Source of the DNA: Pardosa pseudoannulata
Lineage: Eukaryota; Arthropoda; Arachnida; Araneae; Lycosidae
Length of the DNA: 64,000 nucleotides
Direction of reading: 5' to 3'
Assembly: GCA_032207245.1 (NCBI GenBank)
Contig: CM063509.1
Location: 1,607,755-1,671,754, forward strand
The notes under the pieces were generated by a model. The model had not been told where the DNA came from. It was given only the letters and a program-made list of their open reading frames with translations, and did no database searches. Both the position numbers and the translations under genes were made by a program. Below, in pieces: positions 1 to 14,400 of this stretch (within the stretch, counting starts at the first letter, position 1; each line of letters starts with the position of its first letter).

Positions 1-2300
1 ATATCTCGAGAACGGTGCGTCCTAGGCGAAAAAGAATGAAAAAAAGCCCGACTAAAATTTACGTTCTGTCCGCGGTGCTCTTTTACCGAAACCATCACGG
101 TACTTGCCGGGAAATAATTCTGATCTTCCGCTGAAACCGAAAAATATATTTGAAAATTTAAAATGCAAATATCTCGAGAACGGTGCGTCCTATGCGAAAA
201 AGAATGAAAAAAAGCCCGACTAAAATTTACGTTCTGTCCGCGGTGCTCTTTTACCGAAACCATCACGGTACTTGCCGGGAAATAATTCTGATCTTCCGCT
301 GAAACCGAAAAATATATTTGAAAATTTAAAATGCAAATATCTCGAGAACGGTGCGTCCTAGGCGAAAAAGAATGAAAAAAAGCCCGACTAAAATTTACGT
401 TCTGTCCGCGGTGCTCTTTTACCGAAACCATCCCGGTACTTGCCGGGAAATAATTCTGATCTTCCGCTGAAACCGAAAAATATATTTGAAAATTTAAAAT
501 GCAAATATCTCGAGAACGGTGCGTCCTAGGCGAAAAAGAATGAAAAAAAGCCCGACTAAAATTTACGTTCTGTCCGCGGTGCTCTTTTACCGAAACCATC
601 ACGGTACTTGCCGGGAAATAATTCTGATCTTCCGCTGAAACCGAAAAATATATTTGAAAATTTAAAATGCAAATATCTCGAGAACGGTGCGTCCTATGCG
701 AAAAAGAATGAAAAAAAGCCCGACTAAAATTTACGTTCTGTCCGCGGTGCTCTTTTACCGAAACCATCACGGTACTTGCCGGGAAATAATTCTGATCTTC
801 CGCTGAAACCGAAAAATATATTTGAAAATTTAAAATGCAAATATCTCGAGAACGGTGCGTCCTATGCGAAAAAGAATGAAAAAAAGCCCGACTAAAATTT
901 ACGTTCTGTCCGCGGTGCTCTTTTACCGAAACCATCACGGTACTTGCCGGGAAATAATTCTGATCTTCCGCTGAAACCGAAAAATATATTTGAAAATTTA
1001 AAATGCAAATATCTCGAGAACGGTGCGTCCTATGCGAAAAAGAATGAAAAAAAGCCCGACTAAAATTTACGTTCTGTCCGCGGTGCTCTTTTACCGAAAC
1101 CATCACGGTACTTGCCGGGAAATAATTCTGATCTTCCGCTGAAACCGAAAAATATATTTGAAAATTTAAAATGCAAATATCTCGAGAACGGTGCGTCCTA
1201 GGCGAAAAAGAATGAAAAAAAGCCCGACTAAAATTTACGTTCTGTCCGCGGTGCTCTTTTACCGAAACCATCACGGTACTTGCCGGGAAATAATTCTGAT
1301 CTTCCGCTGAAACCGAAAAATATATTTGAAAATTTAAAATGCAAATATCTCGAGAACGGTGCGTCCTAGGCGAAAAAGAATGAAAAAAAGCCCGACTAAA
1401 ATTTACGTTCTGTCCGCGGTGCTCTTTTACCGAAACCATCCCGGTACTTGCCGGGAAATAATTCTGATCTTCCGCTGAAACCGAAAAATATATTTGAAAA
1501 TTTAAAATGCAAATATCTCGAGAACGGTGCGTCCTAGGCGAAAAAGAATGAAAAAAAGCCCGACTAAAATTTACGTTCTGTCCGCGGTGCTCTTTTACCG
1601 AAACCATCACGGTACTTGCCGGGAAATAATTCTGATCTTCCGCTGAAACCGAAAAATATATTTGAAAATTTAAAATGCAAATATCTCGAGAACGGTGCGT
1701 CCTAGGCGAAAAAGAATGAAAAAAAGCCCGACTAAAATTTACGTTCTGTCCGCGGTGCTCTTTTACCGAAACCATCCCGGTACTTGCCGGGAAATAATTC
1801 TGATCTTCCGCTGAAACCGAAAAATATATTTGAAAATTTAAAATGCAAATATCTCGAGAACGGTGCGTCCTAGGCGAAAAAGAATGAAAAAAAGCCCGAC
1901 TAAAATTTACGTTCTGTCCGCGGTGCTCTTTTACCGAAACCATCACGGTACTTGCCGGGAAATAATTCTGATCTTCCGCTGAAACCGAAAAATATATTTG
2001 AAAATTTAAAATGCAAATATCTCGAGAACGGTGCGTCCTATGCGAAAAAGAATGAAAAAAAGCCCGACTAAAATTTACGTTCTGTCCGCGGTGCTCTTTT
2101 ACCGAAACCATCCCGGTACTTGCCGGGAAATAATTCTGATCTTCCGCTGAAACCGAAAAATATATTTGAAAATTTAAAATGCAAATATCTCGAGAACGGT
2201 GCGTCCTAGGCGAAAAAGAATGAAAAAAAGCCCGACTAAAATTTACGTTCTGTCCGCGGTGCTCTTTTACCGAAACCATCACGGTACTTGCCGGGAAATA
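1..2300 (-). repeat. 168-bp satellite array, segment A (reverse orientation)
   Basis: About 13.7 head-to-tail monomers of 168 bp; the phrase ATATCTCGAG recurs at 1, 169, 337 and so on. Each monomer is the reverse complement of those in 2401-36400. Variable sites in this segment: CCTAGG in about 9 and CATAGG in about 5 of 14 monomers (read on the array's other strand); CGGTTTC in all; CACC in all; GGGATGG in about 4. The array continues beyond the window's left edge. No gene is seen in it. Confidence 0.98.
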
Positions 2301-2400
2301 NNNNNNNNNNNNNNNNNNNNNNNNNNNNNNNNNNNNNNNNNNNNNNNNNNNNNNNNNNNNNNNNNNNNNNNNNNNNNNNNNNNNNNNNNNNNNNNNNNNN
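2301..2400. other. Assembly gap (100 N)
   Basis: Exactly 100 N, the usual placeholder for a scaffold gap of unknown size. The satellite changes orientation across it. The last bases before it (CCGGGAAATA) and the first after it (AATTATTTCCCGG) are the same monomer position on opposite strands, so the join is palindromic. Confidence 0.99.
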
Positions 2401-5400
2401 AATTATTTCCCGGCAAGTACCGTGATGGTTTCGGTAAAAGAGCACCGCGGACAGAACGTAAATTTTAGTCGGGCTTTTTTTCATTCTTTTTCGCCTAGGA
2501 CGAACCGTTCTCGAGATATTTGCATTTTAAATTTTCAAATATATTTTTCGGTTTCAGCGGAAGATCAGAATTATTTCCCGGCAAGTACCGTGATGGTTTC
2601 GGTAAAAGAGCACCGCGGACAGAACGTAAATTTTAGTCGGGCTTTTTTTCATTCTTTTTCGCCTAGGACGCACCGTTCTCGAGATATTTGCATTTTAAAT
2701 TTTCAAATATATTTTTCTGTTTCAGCGGAAGATCAGAATTATTTCCCGGCAAGTACCGTGATGGTTTCGGTAAAAGAGCACCGCGGACAGAACGTAAATT
2801 TTAGTCGGGCTTTTTTTCATTCTTTTTCGCCTAGGACGCACCGTTCTCGAGATATTTGCATTTTAAATTTTCAAATATATTTTTCTGTTTCAGCGGAAGA
2901 TCAGAATTATTTCCCGGCAAGTACCGTGATGGTTTCGGTAAAAGAGCACCGCGGACAGAACGTAAATTTTAGTCGGGCTTTTTTTCATTCTTTTTCGCCT
3001 AGGACGCACCGTTCTCGAGATATTTGCATTTTAAATTTTCAAATATATTTTTCTGTTTCAGCGGAAGATCAGAATTATTTCCCGGCAAGTACCGTGATGG
3101 TTTCGGTAAAAGAGCACCGCGGACAGAACGTAAATTTTAGTCGGGCTTTTTTTCATTCTTTTTTGCCTAGGACGCACCGTTCTCGAGATATTTGCATTTT
3201 AAATTTTCAAATATATTTTTCTGTTTCAGCGGAAGATCAGAATTATTTCCCGGCAAGTACCGTGATGGTTTCGGTAAAAGAGCACCGCGGACAGAACGTA
3301 GTTTTTAGTCGGGCTTTTTTTCATTCTTTTTCGCCTAGGACGCACCGTTCTCGAGATATTTGCATTTTAAATTTTCAAATATAATTTTCGGTTTCAGCGG
3401 AAGATCAGAATTATTTCCCGGCAAGTACCGTGATGGTTTCGGTAAAAGAGCACCGCGGACAGAACGTAAATTTTAGTCGGGCTTTTTTTCATTCTTTTTC
3501 GCATAGGACGCACCGTTCTCGAGATATTTGCATTTTAAATTTTCAAATATATTTTTCGGTTTCAGCGGAAGATCAGAATTATTTCCCGGCAAGTACCGTG
3601 ATGGTTTCGGTAAAAGAGCACCGCGGACAGAACGTAAATTTTAGTCGGGCTTTTTTTCATTCTTTTTCGCCTAGGACGAACCGTTCTCGAGATATTTGCA
3701 TTTTAAATTTTCAAATATATTTTTCTGTTTCAGCGGAAGATCAGAATTATTTCCCGGCAAGTACCGTGATGGTTTCGGTAAAAGAGCACCGCGGACAGAA
3801 CGTAAATTTTAGTCGGGCTTTTTTTCATTCTTTTTCGCCTAGGACGCACCGTTCTCGAGATATTTGCATTTTAAATTTTCAAATATATTTTTCTGTTTCA
3901 GCGGAAGATCAGAATTATTTCCCGGCAAGTACCGTGATGGTTTCGGTAAAAGAGCACCGCGGACAGAACGTAAATTTTAGTCGGGCTTTTTTTTCATTCT
4001 TTTTCGCCTAGGACGCACCGTTCTCGAGATATTTGCATTTTAAATTTTCAAATATATTTTTCTGTTTCAGCGGAAGATCAGAATTATTTCCCGGCAAGTA
4101 CCGTGATGGTTTCGGTAAAAGAGCACCGCGGACAGAACGTAAATTTTAGTCGGGCTTTTTTTCATTCTTTTTCGCCTAGGACGCACCGTTCTCGAGATAT
4201 TTGCATTTTAAATTTTCAAATATATTTTTTCGGTTTCAGCGGAAGATCAGAATTATTTCCCGGCAAGTACCGTGATGGTTTCGGTAAAAGAGCACCGCGG
4301 ACAGAACGTAAATTTTAGTCGGGCTTTTTTTCATTCTTTTTCGCATAGGACGCACCGTTCTCGAGATATTTGCATTTTAAATTTTCAAATATATTTTTCT
4401 GTTTCAGCGGAAGATCAGAATTATTTCCCGGCAAGTACCGTGATGGTTTCGGTAAAAGAGCACCGCGGACAGAACGTAAATTTTAGTCGGGCTTTTTTTC
4501 ATTCTTTTTCGCCTAGGACGAACTGTTCTCGAGATATTTGCATTTTAAATTTTCAAATATATTTTTCGGTTTCAGCGGAAGATCAGAATTATTTCCCGGC
4601 AAGTACCGTGATGGTTTCGGTAAAAGAGCACCGCGGACAGAACGTAAATTTTAGTCGGGCTTTTTTTCATTCTTTTTCGCCTAGGACGAACCGTTCTCGA
4701 GATATTTGCATTTTAAATTTTCAAATATATTTTTCTGTTTCAGCGGAAGATCAGAATTATTTCCCGGCAAGTACCGTGATGGTTTCGGTAAAAGAGCACC
4801 GCGGACAGAACGTAAATTTTAGTCGGGCTTTTTTTCATTCTTTTTCGCCTAGGACGCACCGTTCTCGAGATATTTGCATTTTAAATTTTCAAATATATTT
4901 TTTCGGTTTCAGCGGAAGATCAGAATTATTTCCCGGCAAGTACCGTGATGGTTTCGGTAAAAGAGCACCGCGGACAGAACGTAAATTTTAGTCGGGCTTT
5001 TTTTCATTCTTTTTCGCCTAGGACGAACCGTTCTCGAGATATTTGCATTTTAAATTTTCAAATATATTTTTCGGTTTCAGATGAAGATCAGAATTATTTC
5101 CCGGCAAGTACCGTGATGGTTTCGGTAAAAGAGCACCGCGGACAGAACGTAAATTTTAGTCGGGCTTTTTTTCATTCTTTTTCGCCTAGGACGCACCGTT
5201 CTCGAGATATTTGCATTTTAAATTTTCAAATATATTTTTCTGTTTCAGCGGAAGATCAGAATTATTTCCCGGCAAGTACCGTGATGGTTTCGGTAAAAGA
5301 GCACCGCGGACAGAACGTAAATTTTAGTCGGGCTTTTTTTCATTCTTTTTCGCCTAGGACGCACCGTTCTCGAGATATTTGCATTTTAAATTTTCAAATA

Positions 5401-8400
5401 TATTTTTCTGTTTCAGCGGAAGATCAGAATTATTTCCCGGCAAGTACCGTGATGGTTTCGGTAAAAGAGCACCGCGGACAGAACGTAAATTTTAGTCGGG
5501 CTTTTTTTCATTCTTTTTCGCCTAGGACGCACCGTTCTCGAGATATTTGCATTTTAAATTTTCAAATATATTTTTCTGTTTCAGCGGAAGATCAGAATTA
5601 TTTTCCCGGCAAGTACCGTGATGGTTTCGGTAAAAGAGCACCGCGGACAGAACGTAAATTTTAGTCGGGCTTTTTTTCATTCTTTTTCGCCTAGGACGCA
5701 CCGTTCTCGAGATATTTGCATTTTAAATTTTCAAATATATTTTTTCTGTTTCAGCGGAAGATCAGAATTATTTCCCGGCAAGTACCGTGATGGTTTCGGT
5801 AAAAGAGCACCGCGGACAGAACGTAAATTTTAGTCGGGCTTTTTTTCATTCTTTTTCGCCTAGGACGCACCGTTCTCGAGATATTTGCATTTTAAATTTT
5901 CAAATATATTTTTCTGTTTCAGCGGAAGATCAGAATTATTTCCCGGCAAGTACCGTGATGGTTTCGGTAAAAGAGCACCGCGGACAGAACGTAAATTTTA
6001 GTCGGGCTTTTTTTCATTCTTTTTCGCCTAGGACGCACCGTTCTCGAGATATTTGCATTTTAAATTTTCAAATATATTTTTCTGTTTCAGCGGAAGATCA
6101 GAATTATTTCCCGGCAAGTACCGTGATGGTTTCGGTAAAAGAGCACCGCGGACAGAACGTAAATTTTTAGTCGGGCTTTTTTTCATTCTTTTTCGCCTAG
6201 GACGCACCGTTCTCGAGATATTTGCATTTTAAATTTTCAAATATATTTTTCTGTTTCAGCGGAAGATCAGAATTATTTCCCGGCAAGTACCGTGATGGTT
6301 TCGGTAAAAGAGCACCGCGGACAGAACGTAAATTTTAGTCGGGCTTTTTTTCATTCTTTTTCGCCTAGGACGCACCGTTCTCGAGATATTTGCATTTTAA
6401 ATTTTCAAATATATTTTTCGGCTTCAGCGGAAGATCAGAATTATTTCCCGGCAAGTACCGTGATGGTTTCGGTAAAAGAGCACCGCGGACAGAACGTAAA
6501 TTTTAGTCGGGCTTTTTTTCATTCTTTTTCGCCTAGGACGCACCGTTCTCGAGATATTTGCATTTTAAATTTTCAAATATTTTTTCGGTTTCAGCGGAAG
6601 ATCAGAATTATTTCCCGGCAAGTACCGTGATGGTTTCGGTAAAAGAGCACCGCGGACAGAACGTAAATTTTAGTCGGGCTTTTTTTCATTCTTTTTCGCC
6701 TAGGACGCACCGTTCTCGAGATATTTGCATTTTAAAATTTTCAAATATATTTTTCTGTTTCAGCGGAAGATCAGAATTATTTCCCGGCAAGTACCGTGAT
6801 GGTTTCGGTAAAAGAGCACCGCGGACAGAACGTAAATTTTAGTCGGGCTTTTTTTCATTCTTTTTCGCCTAGGACGAACCGTTCTCGAGATATTTGCATT
6901 TTAAATTTTCAAATATATTTTTCTGTTTCAGCGGAAGATCAGAATTATTTCCCGGCAAGTACCGTGATGGTTTCGGTAAAAGAGCACCGCGGACAGAACG
7001 TAAATTTTAGTCGGGCTTTTTTTCATTCTTTTTCGCCTAGGACGAACCGTTCTCGAGATATTTGCATTTTAAATTTTCAAATATATTTTTCTGTTTCAGC
7101 GGAAGATCAGAATTATTTCCCGGCAAGTACCGTGATGGTTTCGGTAAAAGAGCACCGCGGACAGAACGTAAATTTTAGTCGGGCTTTTTTTCATTCTTTT
7201 TCGCCTAGGACGAACCGTTCTCGAGATATTTGCATTTTAAATTTTCAAATATATTTTTCGGTTTCAGATGAAGATCAGAATTATTTCCCGGCAAGTACCG
7301 TGATGGTTTCGGTAAAAGAGCACCGCGGACAGAACGTAAATTTTAGTCGGGCTTTTTTTTCATTCTTTTTCGCCTAGGACGAACCGTTCTCGAGATATTT
7401 GCATTTTAAATTTTCAAATATATTTTTCTGTTTCAGCGGAAGATCAGAATTATTTCCCGGCAAGTACCGTGATGGTTTTCGGTAAAAGAGCACCGCGGAC
7501 AGAACGTAAATTTTAGTCGGGCTTTTTTTCATTCTTTTTCGCCTAGGACGCACCGTTCTCGAGATATTTGCATTTTAAATTTTCAAATATATTTTTCTGT
7601 TTCAGCGGAAGATCAGAATTATTTCCCGGCAAGTACCGTGATGGTTTCGGTAAAAGAGCACCGCGGACAGAACGTAAATTTTAGTCGGGCTTTTTTTCAT
7701 TCTTTTTCGCCTAGGACGCACCGTTCTCGAGATATTTGCATTTTAAATTTTCAAATATATTTTTCTGTTTCAGCGGAAGATCAGAATTATTTCCCGGCAA
7801 GTACCGTGATGGTTTCGGTAAAAGAGCACCGCGGACAGAACGTAAATTTTAGTCGGGCTTTTTTTTTCATTCTTTTTCGCCTAGGACGCACCGTTCTCGA
7901 GATATTTGCATTTTAAATTTTCAAATATATTTTTCTGTTTCAGCGGAAGATCAGAATTATTTCCCGGCAAGTACCGTGATGTTTTCGGTAAAAGAGCACC
8001 GCGGACAGAACGTAAATTTTAGTCGGGCTTTTTTTCATTCTTTTTCGCCTAGGACGAACCGTTCTCGAGATATTTGCATTTTAAATTTTCAAATATATTT
8101 TTTCTGTTTCAGCGGAAGATCAGAATTATTTCCCGGCAAGTACCGTGATGGTTTCGGTAAAAGAGCACCGCGGACAGAACGTAAATTTTAGTCGGGCTTT
8201 TTTTCATTCTTTTTCGCCTAGGACGCACCGTTCTCGAGATATTTGCATTTTAAATTTTCAAATATATTTTTCTGTTTCAGCGGAAGATCAGAATTATTTC
8301 CCGGCAAGTACCGTGATGGTTTCGGTAAAAGAGCACCGCGGACAGAACGTAAATTTTAGTCGGGCTTTTTTTCATTCTTTTTCGCCTAGGACGAACCGTT

Positions 8401-11400
8401 CTCGAGATATTTGCATTTTAAATTTTCAAATATATTTTTTCGGTTTCAGCGGAAGATCAGAATTATTTCCCGGCAAGTACCGTGATGGTTTCGGTAAAAG
8501 AGCACCGCGGACAGAACGTAAATTTTAGTCGGGCTTTTTTTCATTCTTTTTCGCCTAGGACGCACCGTTCTCGAGATATTTGCATTTTAAATTTTCAAAT
8601 ATATTTTTTCGGTTTCAGCGGAAGATCAGAATTATTTCCCGGCAAGTACCGTGATGGTTTCGGTAAAAGAGCACCGCGGACAGAACGTAAATTTTAGTCG
8701 GGCTTTTTTTCATTCTTTTTCGCCTAGGACGCACCGTTCTCGAGATATTTGCATTTTAAATTTTCAAATATATTTTTCTGTTTCAGCGGAAGATCAGAAT
8801 TATTTCCCGGCAAGTACCGTGATGGTTTCGGTAAAAGAGCACCGCGGACAGAACGTAAATTTTAGTCGGGCTTTTTTTCATTCTTTTTCGCCTAGGACGC
8901 ACCGTTCTCGAGATATTTGCATTTTAAATTTTCAAATATATTTTTCTGTTTCAGCGGAAGATCAGAATTATTTCCCGGCAAGTACCGTGATGGTTTCGGT
9001 AAAAGAGCACCGCGGACAGAACGTAAATTTTAGTCGGGCTTTTTTTCATTCTTTTTCGCCTAGGACGCACCGTTCTCGAGATATTTGCATTTTAAATTTT
9101 CAAATATATTTTTCTGTTTCAGCGGAAGATCAGAATTATTTCCCGGCAAGTACCGTGATGGTTTCGGTAAAAGAGCACCGCGGACAGAACGTAAATTTTA
9201 GTCGGGCTTTTTTTCATTCTTTTTCGCCTAGGACGCACCGTTCTCGAGATATTTGCATTTTAAATTTTCAAATATATTTTTCTGTTTCAGCGGAAGATCA
9301 GAATTATTTCCCGGCAAGTACCGTGATGGTTTCGGTAAAAGAGCACCGCGGACAGAACGTAAATTTTAGTCGGGCTTTTTTTCATTCTTTTTCGCCTAGG
9401 ACGAACCGTTCTCGAGATATTTGCATTTTAAATTTTCAAATATATTTTTCGGTTTCAGCGGAAGATCAGAATTATTTCCCGGCAAGTACCGTGATGGTTT
9501 CGGTAAAAGAGCACCGCGGACAGAACGTAAATTTTAGTCGGGCTTTTTTTCATTCTTTTTCGCCTAGGACGAACCGTTCTCGAGATATTTGCATTTTAAA
9601 TTTTCAAATATATTTTTCTGTTTCAGCGGAAGATCAGAATTATTTCCCGGCAAGTACCGTGATGGTTTCGGTAAAAGAGCACCGCGGACAGAACGTAAAT
9701 TTTAGTCGGGCTTTTTTTCATTCTTTTTCGCCTAGGACGCACCGTTCTCGAGATATTTGCATTTTAAATTTTCAAATATATTTTTCGGTTTCAGCGGAAG
9801 ATCAGAATTATTTCCCGGCAAGTACCGTGATGGTTTCGGTAAAAGAGCACCGCGGACAGAACGTAAATTTTAGTCGGGCTTTTTTTCATTCTTTTTCGCC
9901 TAGGACGCACCGTTCTCGAGATATTTGCATTTTAAATTTTCAAATATATTTTTCGGTTTCAGCGGAAGATCAGAATTATTTCCCGGCAAGTACCGTGATG
10001 GTTTCGGTAAAAGAGCACCGCGGACAGAACGTAAATTTTAGTCGGGCTTTTTTTCATTCTTTTTCGCATAGGACGCACCGTTCTCGAGATATTTGCATTT
10101 TAAATTTTCAAATATATTTTTCGGTTTCAGCGGAAGATCAGAATTATTTCCCGGCAAGTACCGTGATGGTTTCGGTAAAAGAGCACCGCGGACAGAACGT
10201 AAATTTTAGTCGGGCTTTTTTTCATTCTTTTTCGCATAGGACGCACCGTTCTCGAGATATTTGCATTTTAAATTTTCAAATATATTTTTCGGTTTCAGCG
10301 GAAGATCAGAATTATTTCCCGGCAAGTACCGTGATGGTTTCGGTAAAAGAGCACCGCGGACAGAACGTAAATTTTAGTCGGGCTTTTTTTCATTCTTTTT
10401 CGCCTAGGACGAACCGTTCTCGAGATATTTGCATTTTAAATTTTCAAATATATTTTTCTGTTTCAGCGGAAGATCAGAATTATTTCCCGGCAAGTACCGT
10501 GATGGTTTCGGTAAAAGAGCACCGCGGACAGAACGTAAATTTTAGTCGGGCTTTTTTTCATTCTTTTTCGCCTAGGACGCACCGTTCTCGAGATATTTGC
10601 ATTTTAAATTTTCAAATATATTTTTTCGGTTTCAGCGGAAGATCAGAATTATTTCCCGGCAAGTACCGTGATGGTTTCGGTAAAAGAGCACCGCGGACAG
10701 AACGTAAATTTTAGTCGGGCTTTTTTTCATTCTTTTTCGCCTAGGACGCACCGTTCTCGAGATATTTGCATTTTAAATTTTCAAATATATTTTTCTGTTT
10801 CAGCGGAAGATCAGAATTATTTCCCGGCAAGTACCGTGATGGTTTCGGTAAAAGAGCACCGCGGACAGAACGTAAATTTTAGTCGGGCTTTTTTCATTCT
10901 TTTTCGCCTAGGACGCACCGTTCTCGAGATATTTGCATTTTAAATTTTCAAATATATTTTTCTGTTTCAGCGGAAGATCAGAATTATTTCCCGGCAAGTA
11001 CCGTGATGGTTTCGGTAAAAGAGCACCGCGGACAGAACGTAAATTTTAGTCGGGCTTTTTTCATTCTTTTTCGCCTAGGACGCACCGTTCTCGAGATATT
11101 TGCATTTTAAATTTTCAAATATATTTTTCGGTTTCAGCGGAAGATCAGAATTATTTCCCGGCAAGTACCGTGATGGTTTCGGTAAAAGAGCACCGCGGAC
11201 AGAACGTAAATTTTAGTCGGGCTTTTTTTCATTCTTTTTCGCCTAGGACGAACCGTTCTCGAGATATTTGCATTTTAAATTTTCAAATATATTTTTCGGT
11301 TTCAGCGGAAGATCAGAATTATTTCCCGGCAAGTACCGTGATGGTTTCGGTAAAAGAGCACCGCGGACAGAACGTAAATTTTAGTCGGGCTTTTTTTCAT

Positions 11401-14400
11401 TCTTTTTCGCCTAGGACGAACCGTTCTCGAGATATTTGCATTTTAAATTTTCAAATATATTTTTCTGTTTCAGCGGAAGATCAGAATTATTTCCCGGCAA
11501 GTACCGTGATGGTTTCGGTAAAAGAGCACCGCGGACAGAACGTAAATTTTAGTCGGGCTTTTTTTCATTCTTTTTCGCCTAGGACGCACCGTTCTCGAGA
11601 TATTTGCATTTTAAATTTTCAAATATATTTTTTCGGTTTCAGCGGAAGATCAGAATTATTTCCCGGCAAGTACCGTGATGGTTTCGGTAAAAGAGCACCG
11701 CGGACAGAACGTAAATTTTAGTCGGGCTTTTTTTCATTCTTTTTCGCCTAGGACGAACCGTTCTCGAGATATTTGCATTTTAAATTTTCAAATATATTTT
11801 TTCGGTTTCAGCGGAAGATCAGAATTATTTCCCGGCAAGTACCGTGATGGTTTCGGTAAAAGAGCACCGCGGACAGAACGTAAATTTTAGTCGGGCTTTT
11901 TTTCATTCTTTTTCGCCTAGGACGCACCGTTCTCGAGATATTTGCATTTTAAATTTTCAAATATATTTTTCGGTTTCAGCGGAAGATCAGAATTATTTCC
12001 CGGCAAGTACCGTGATGGTTTCGGTAAAAGAGCACCGCGGACAGAACGTAAATTTTAGTCGGGCTTTTTTTCATTCTTTTTCGCCTAGGACGCACCGTTC
12101 TCGAGATATTTGCATTTTAAATTTTCAAATATAATTTTCGGTTTCAGCGGAAGATCAGAATTATTTCCCGGCAAGTACCGTGATGGTTTCGGTAAAAGAG
12201 CACCGCGGACAGAACGTAAATTTTAGTCGGGCTTTTTTTCATTCTTTTTCGCCTAGGACGCACCGTTCTCGAGATATTTGCATTTTAAATTTTCAAATAT
12301 ATTTTTCGGTTTCAGCGGAAGATCAGAATTATTTCCCGGCAAGTACCGTGATGGTTTCGGTAAAAGAGCACCGCGGACAGAACGTAAATTTTAGTCGGGC
12401 TTTTTTTCATTCTTTTTCGCCTAGGACGCACCGTTCTCGAGATATTTGCATTTTAAATTTTCAAATATATTTTTCTGTTTCAGCGGAAGATCAGAATTAT
12501 TTCCCGGCAAGTACCGTGATGGTTTCGGTAAAAGAGCACCGCGGACAGAACGTAAATTTTAGTCGGGCTTTTTTTCATTCTTTTTCGCATAGGACGCACC
12601 GTTTCTCGAGATATTTGCATTTTAAATTTTCAAATATGTTTTTCGGTTTCAGCGGAAGATCAGAATTATTTCCCGGCAAGTACCGTGATGGTTTCGGTAA
12701 AAGAGCACCGCGGACAGAACGTAAATTTTAGTCGGGCTTTTTTTCATTCTTTTTCGCCTAGGACGCACCGTTCTCGAGATATTTGCATTTTAAATTTTCA
12801 AATATATTTTTCGGTTTCAGCGGAAGATCAGAATTATTTCCCGGCAAGTACCGTGATGGTTTCGGTAAAAGAGCACCGCGGACAGAACGTAAATTTTAGT
12901 CGGGCTTTTTTTCATTCTTTTTCGCATAGGACGCACCGTTCTCGAGATATTTGCATTTTAAATTTTCAAATATATTTTTCTGTTTCAGCGGAAGATCAGA
13001 ATTATTTCCCGGCAAGTACCGTGATGGTTTCGGTAAAAGAGCACCGCGGACAGAACGTAAATTTTAGTCGGGCTTTTTTTCATTCTTTTTCGCATAGGAC
13101 GCACCGTTCTCGAGATATTTGCATTTTAAATTTTCAAATATATTTTTTTCGGTTTCAGCGGAAGATCAGAATTATTTCCCGGCAAGTACCGTGATGGTTT
13201 CGGTAAAAGAGCACCGCGGACAGAACGTAAATTTTAGTCGGGCTTTTTTTCATTCTTTTTCGCCTAGGACGCACCGTTCTCGAGATATTTGCATTTTAAA
13301 TTTTCAAATATATTTTTCTGTTTCAGCGGAAGATCAGAATTATTTCCCGGCAAGTACCGTGATGGTTTCGGTAAAAGAGCACCGCGGACAGAACGTAAAT
13401 TTTAGTCGGGCTTTTTTTCATTCTTTTTCGCCTAGGACGAACCGTTCTCGAGATATTTGCATTTTAAATTTTCAAATATATTTTTCTGTTTCAGCGGAAG
13501 ATCAGAATTATTTCCCGGCAAGTACCGTGATGGTTTCGGTAAAAGAGCACCGCGGACAGAACGTAAATTTTAGTCGGGCTTTTTTTCATTCTTTTTCGCC
13601 TAGGACGCACCGTTCTCGAGATATTTGCATTTTAAATTTTCAAATATATTTTTTTCGGTTTCAGCGGAAGATCAGAATTATTTCCCGGCAAGTACCGTGA
13701 TGGTTTCGGTAAAAGAGCACCGCGGACAGAACGTAAATTTTAGTCGGGCTTTTTTTCATTCTTTTTCGCCTAGGACGCACCGTTCTCGAGATATTTGCAT
13801 TTTAAATTTTCAAATATATTTTTTCGGTTTCAGCGGAAGATCAGAATTATTTCCCGGCAAGTACCGTGATGGTTTCGGTAAAAGAGCACCGCGGACAGAA
13901 CGTAAATTTTAGTCGGGCTTTTTTTCATTCTTTTTCGCATAGGACGCACCGTTCTCGAGATATTTGCATTTTAAATTTTCAAATATATTTTTCTGTTTCA
14001 GCGGAAGATCAGAATTATTTCCCGGCAAGTACCGTGATGGTTTCGGTAAAAGAGCACCGCGGACAGAACGTAAATTTTAGTCGGGCTTTTTTTCATTCTT
14101 TTTCGCCTAGGACGCACCGTTCTCGAGATATTTGCATTTTAAATTTTCAAATATATTTTTCTGTTTCAGCGGAAGATCAGAATTATTTCCCGGCAAGTAC
14201 CGTGATGGTTTCGGTAAAAGAGCACCGCGGACAGAACGTAAATTTTAGTCGGGCTTTTTTTCATTCTTTTTCGCCTAGGACGCACCGTTCTCGAGATATT
14301 TGCATTTTAAATTTTCAAATATATTTTTCGGTTTCAGCGGAAGATCAGAATTATTTCCCGGCAAGTACCGTGATGGTTTCGGTAAAAGAGCACCGCGGAC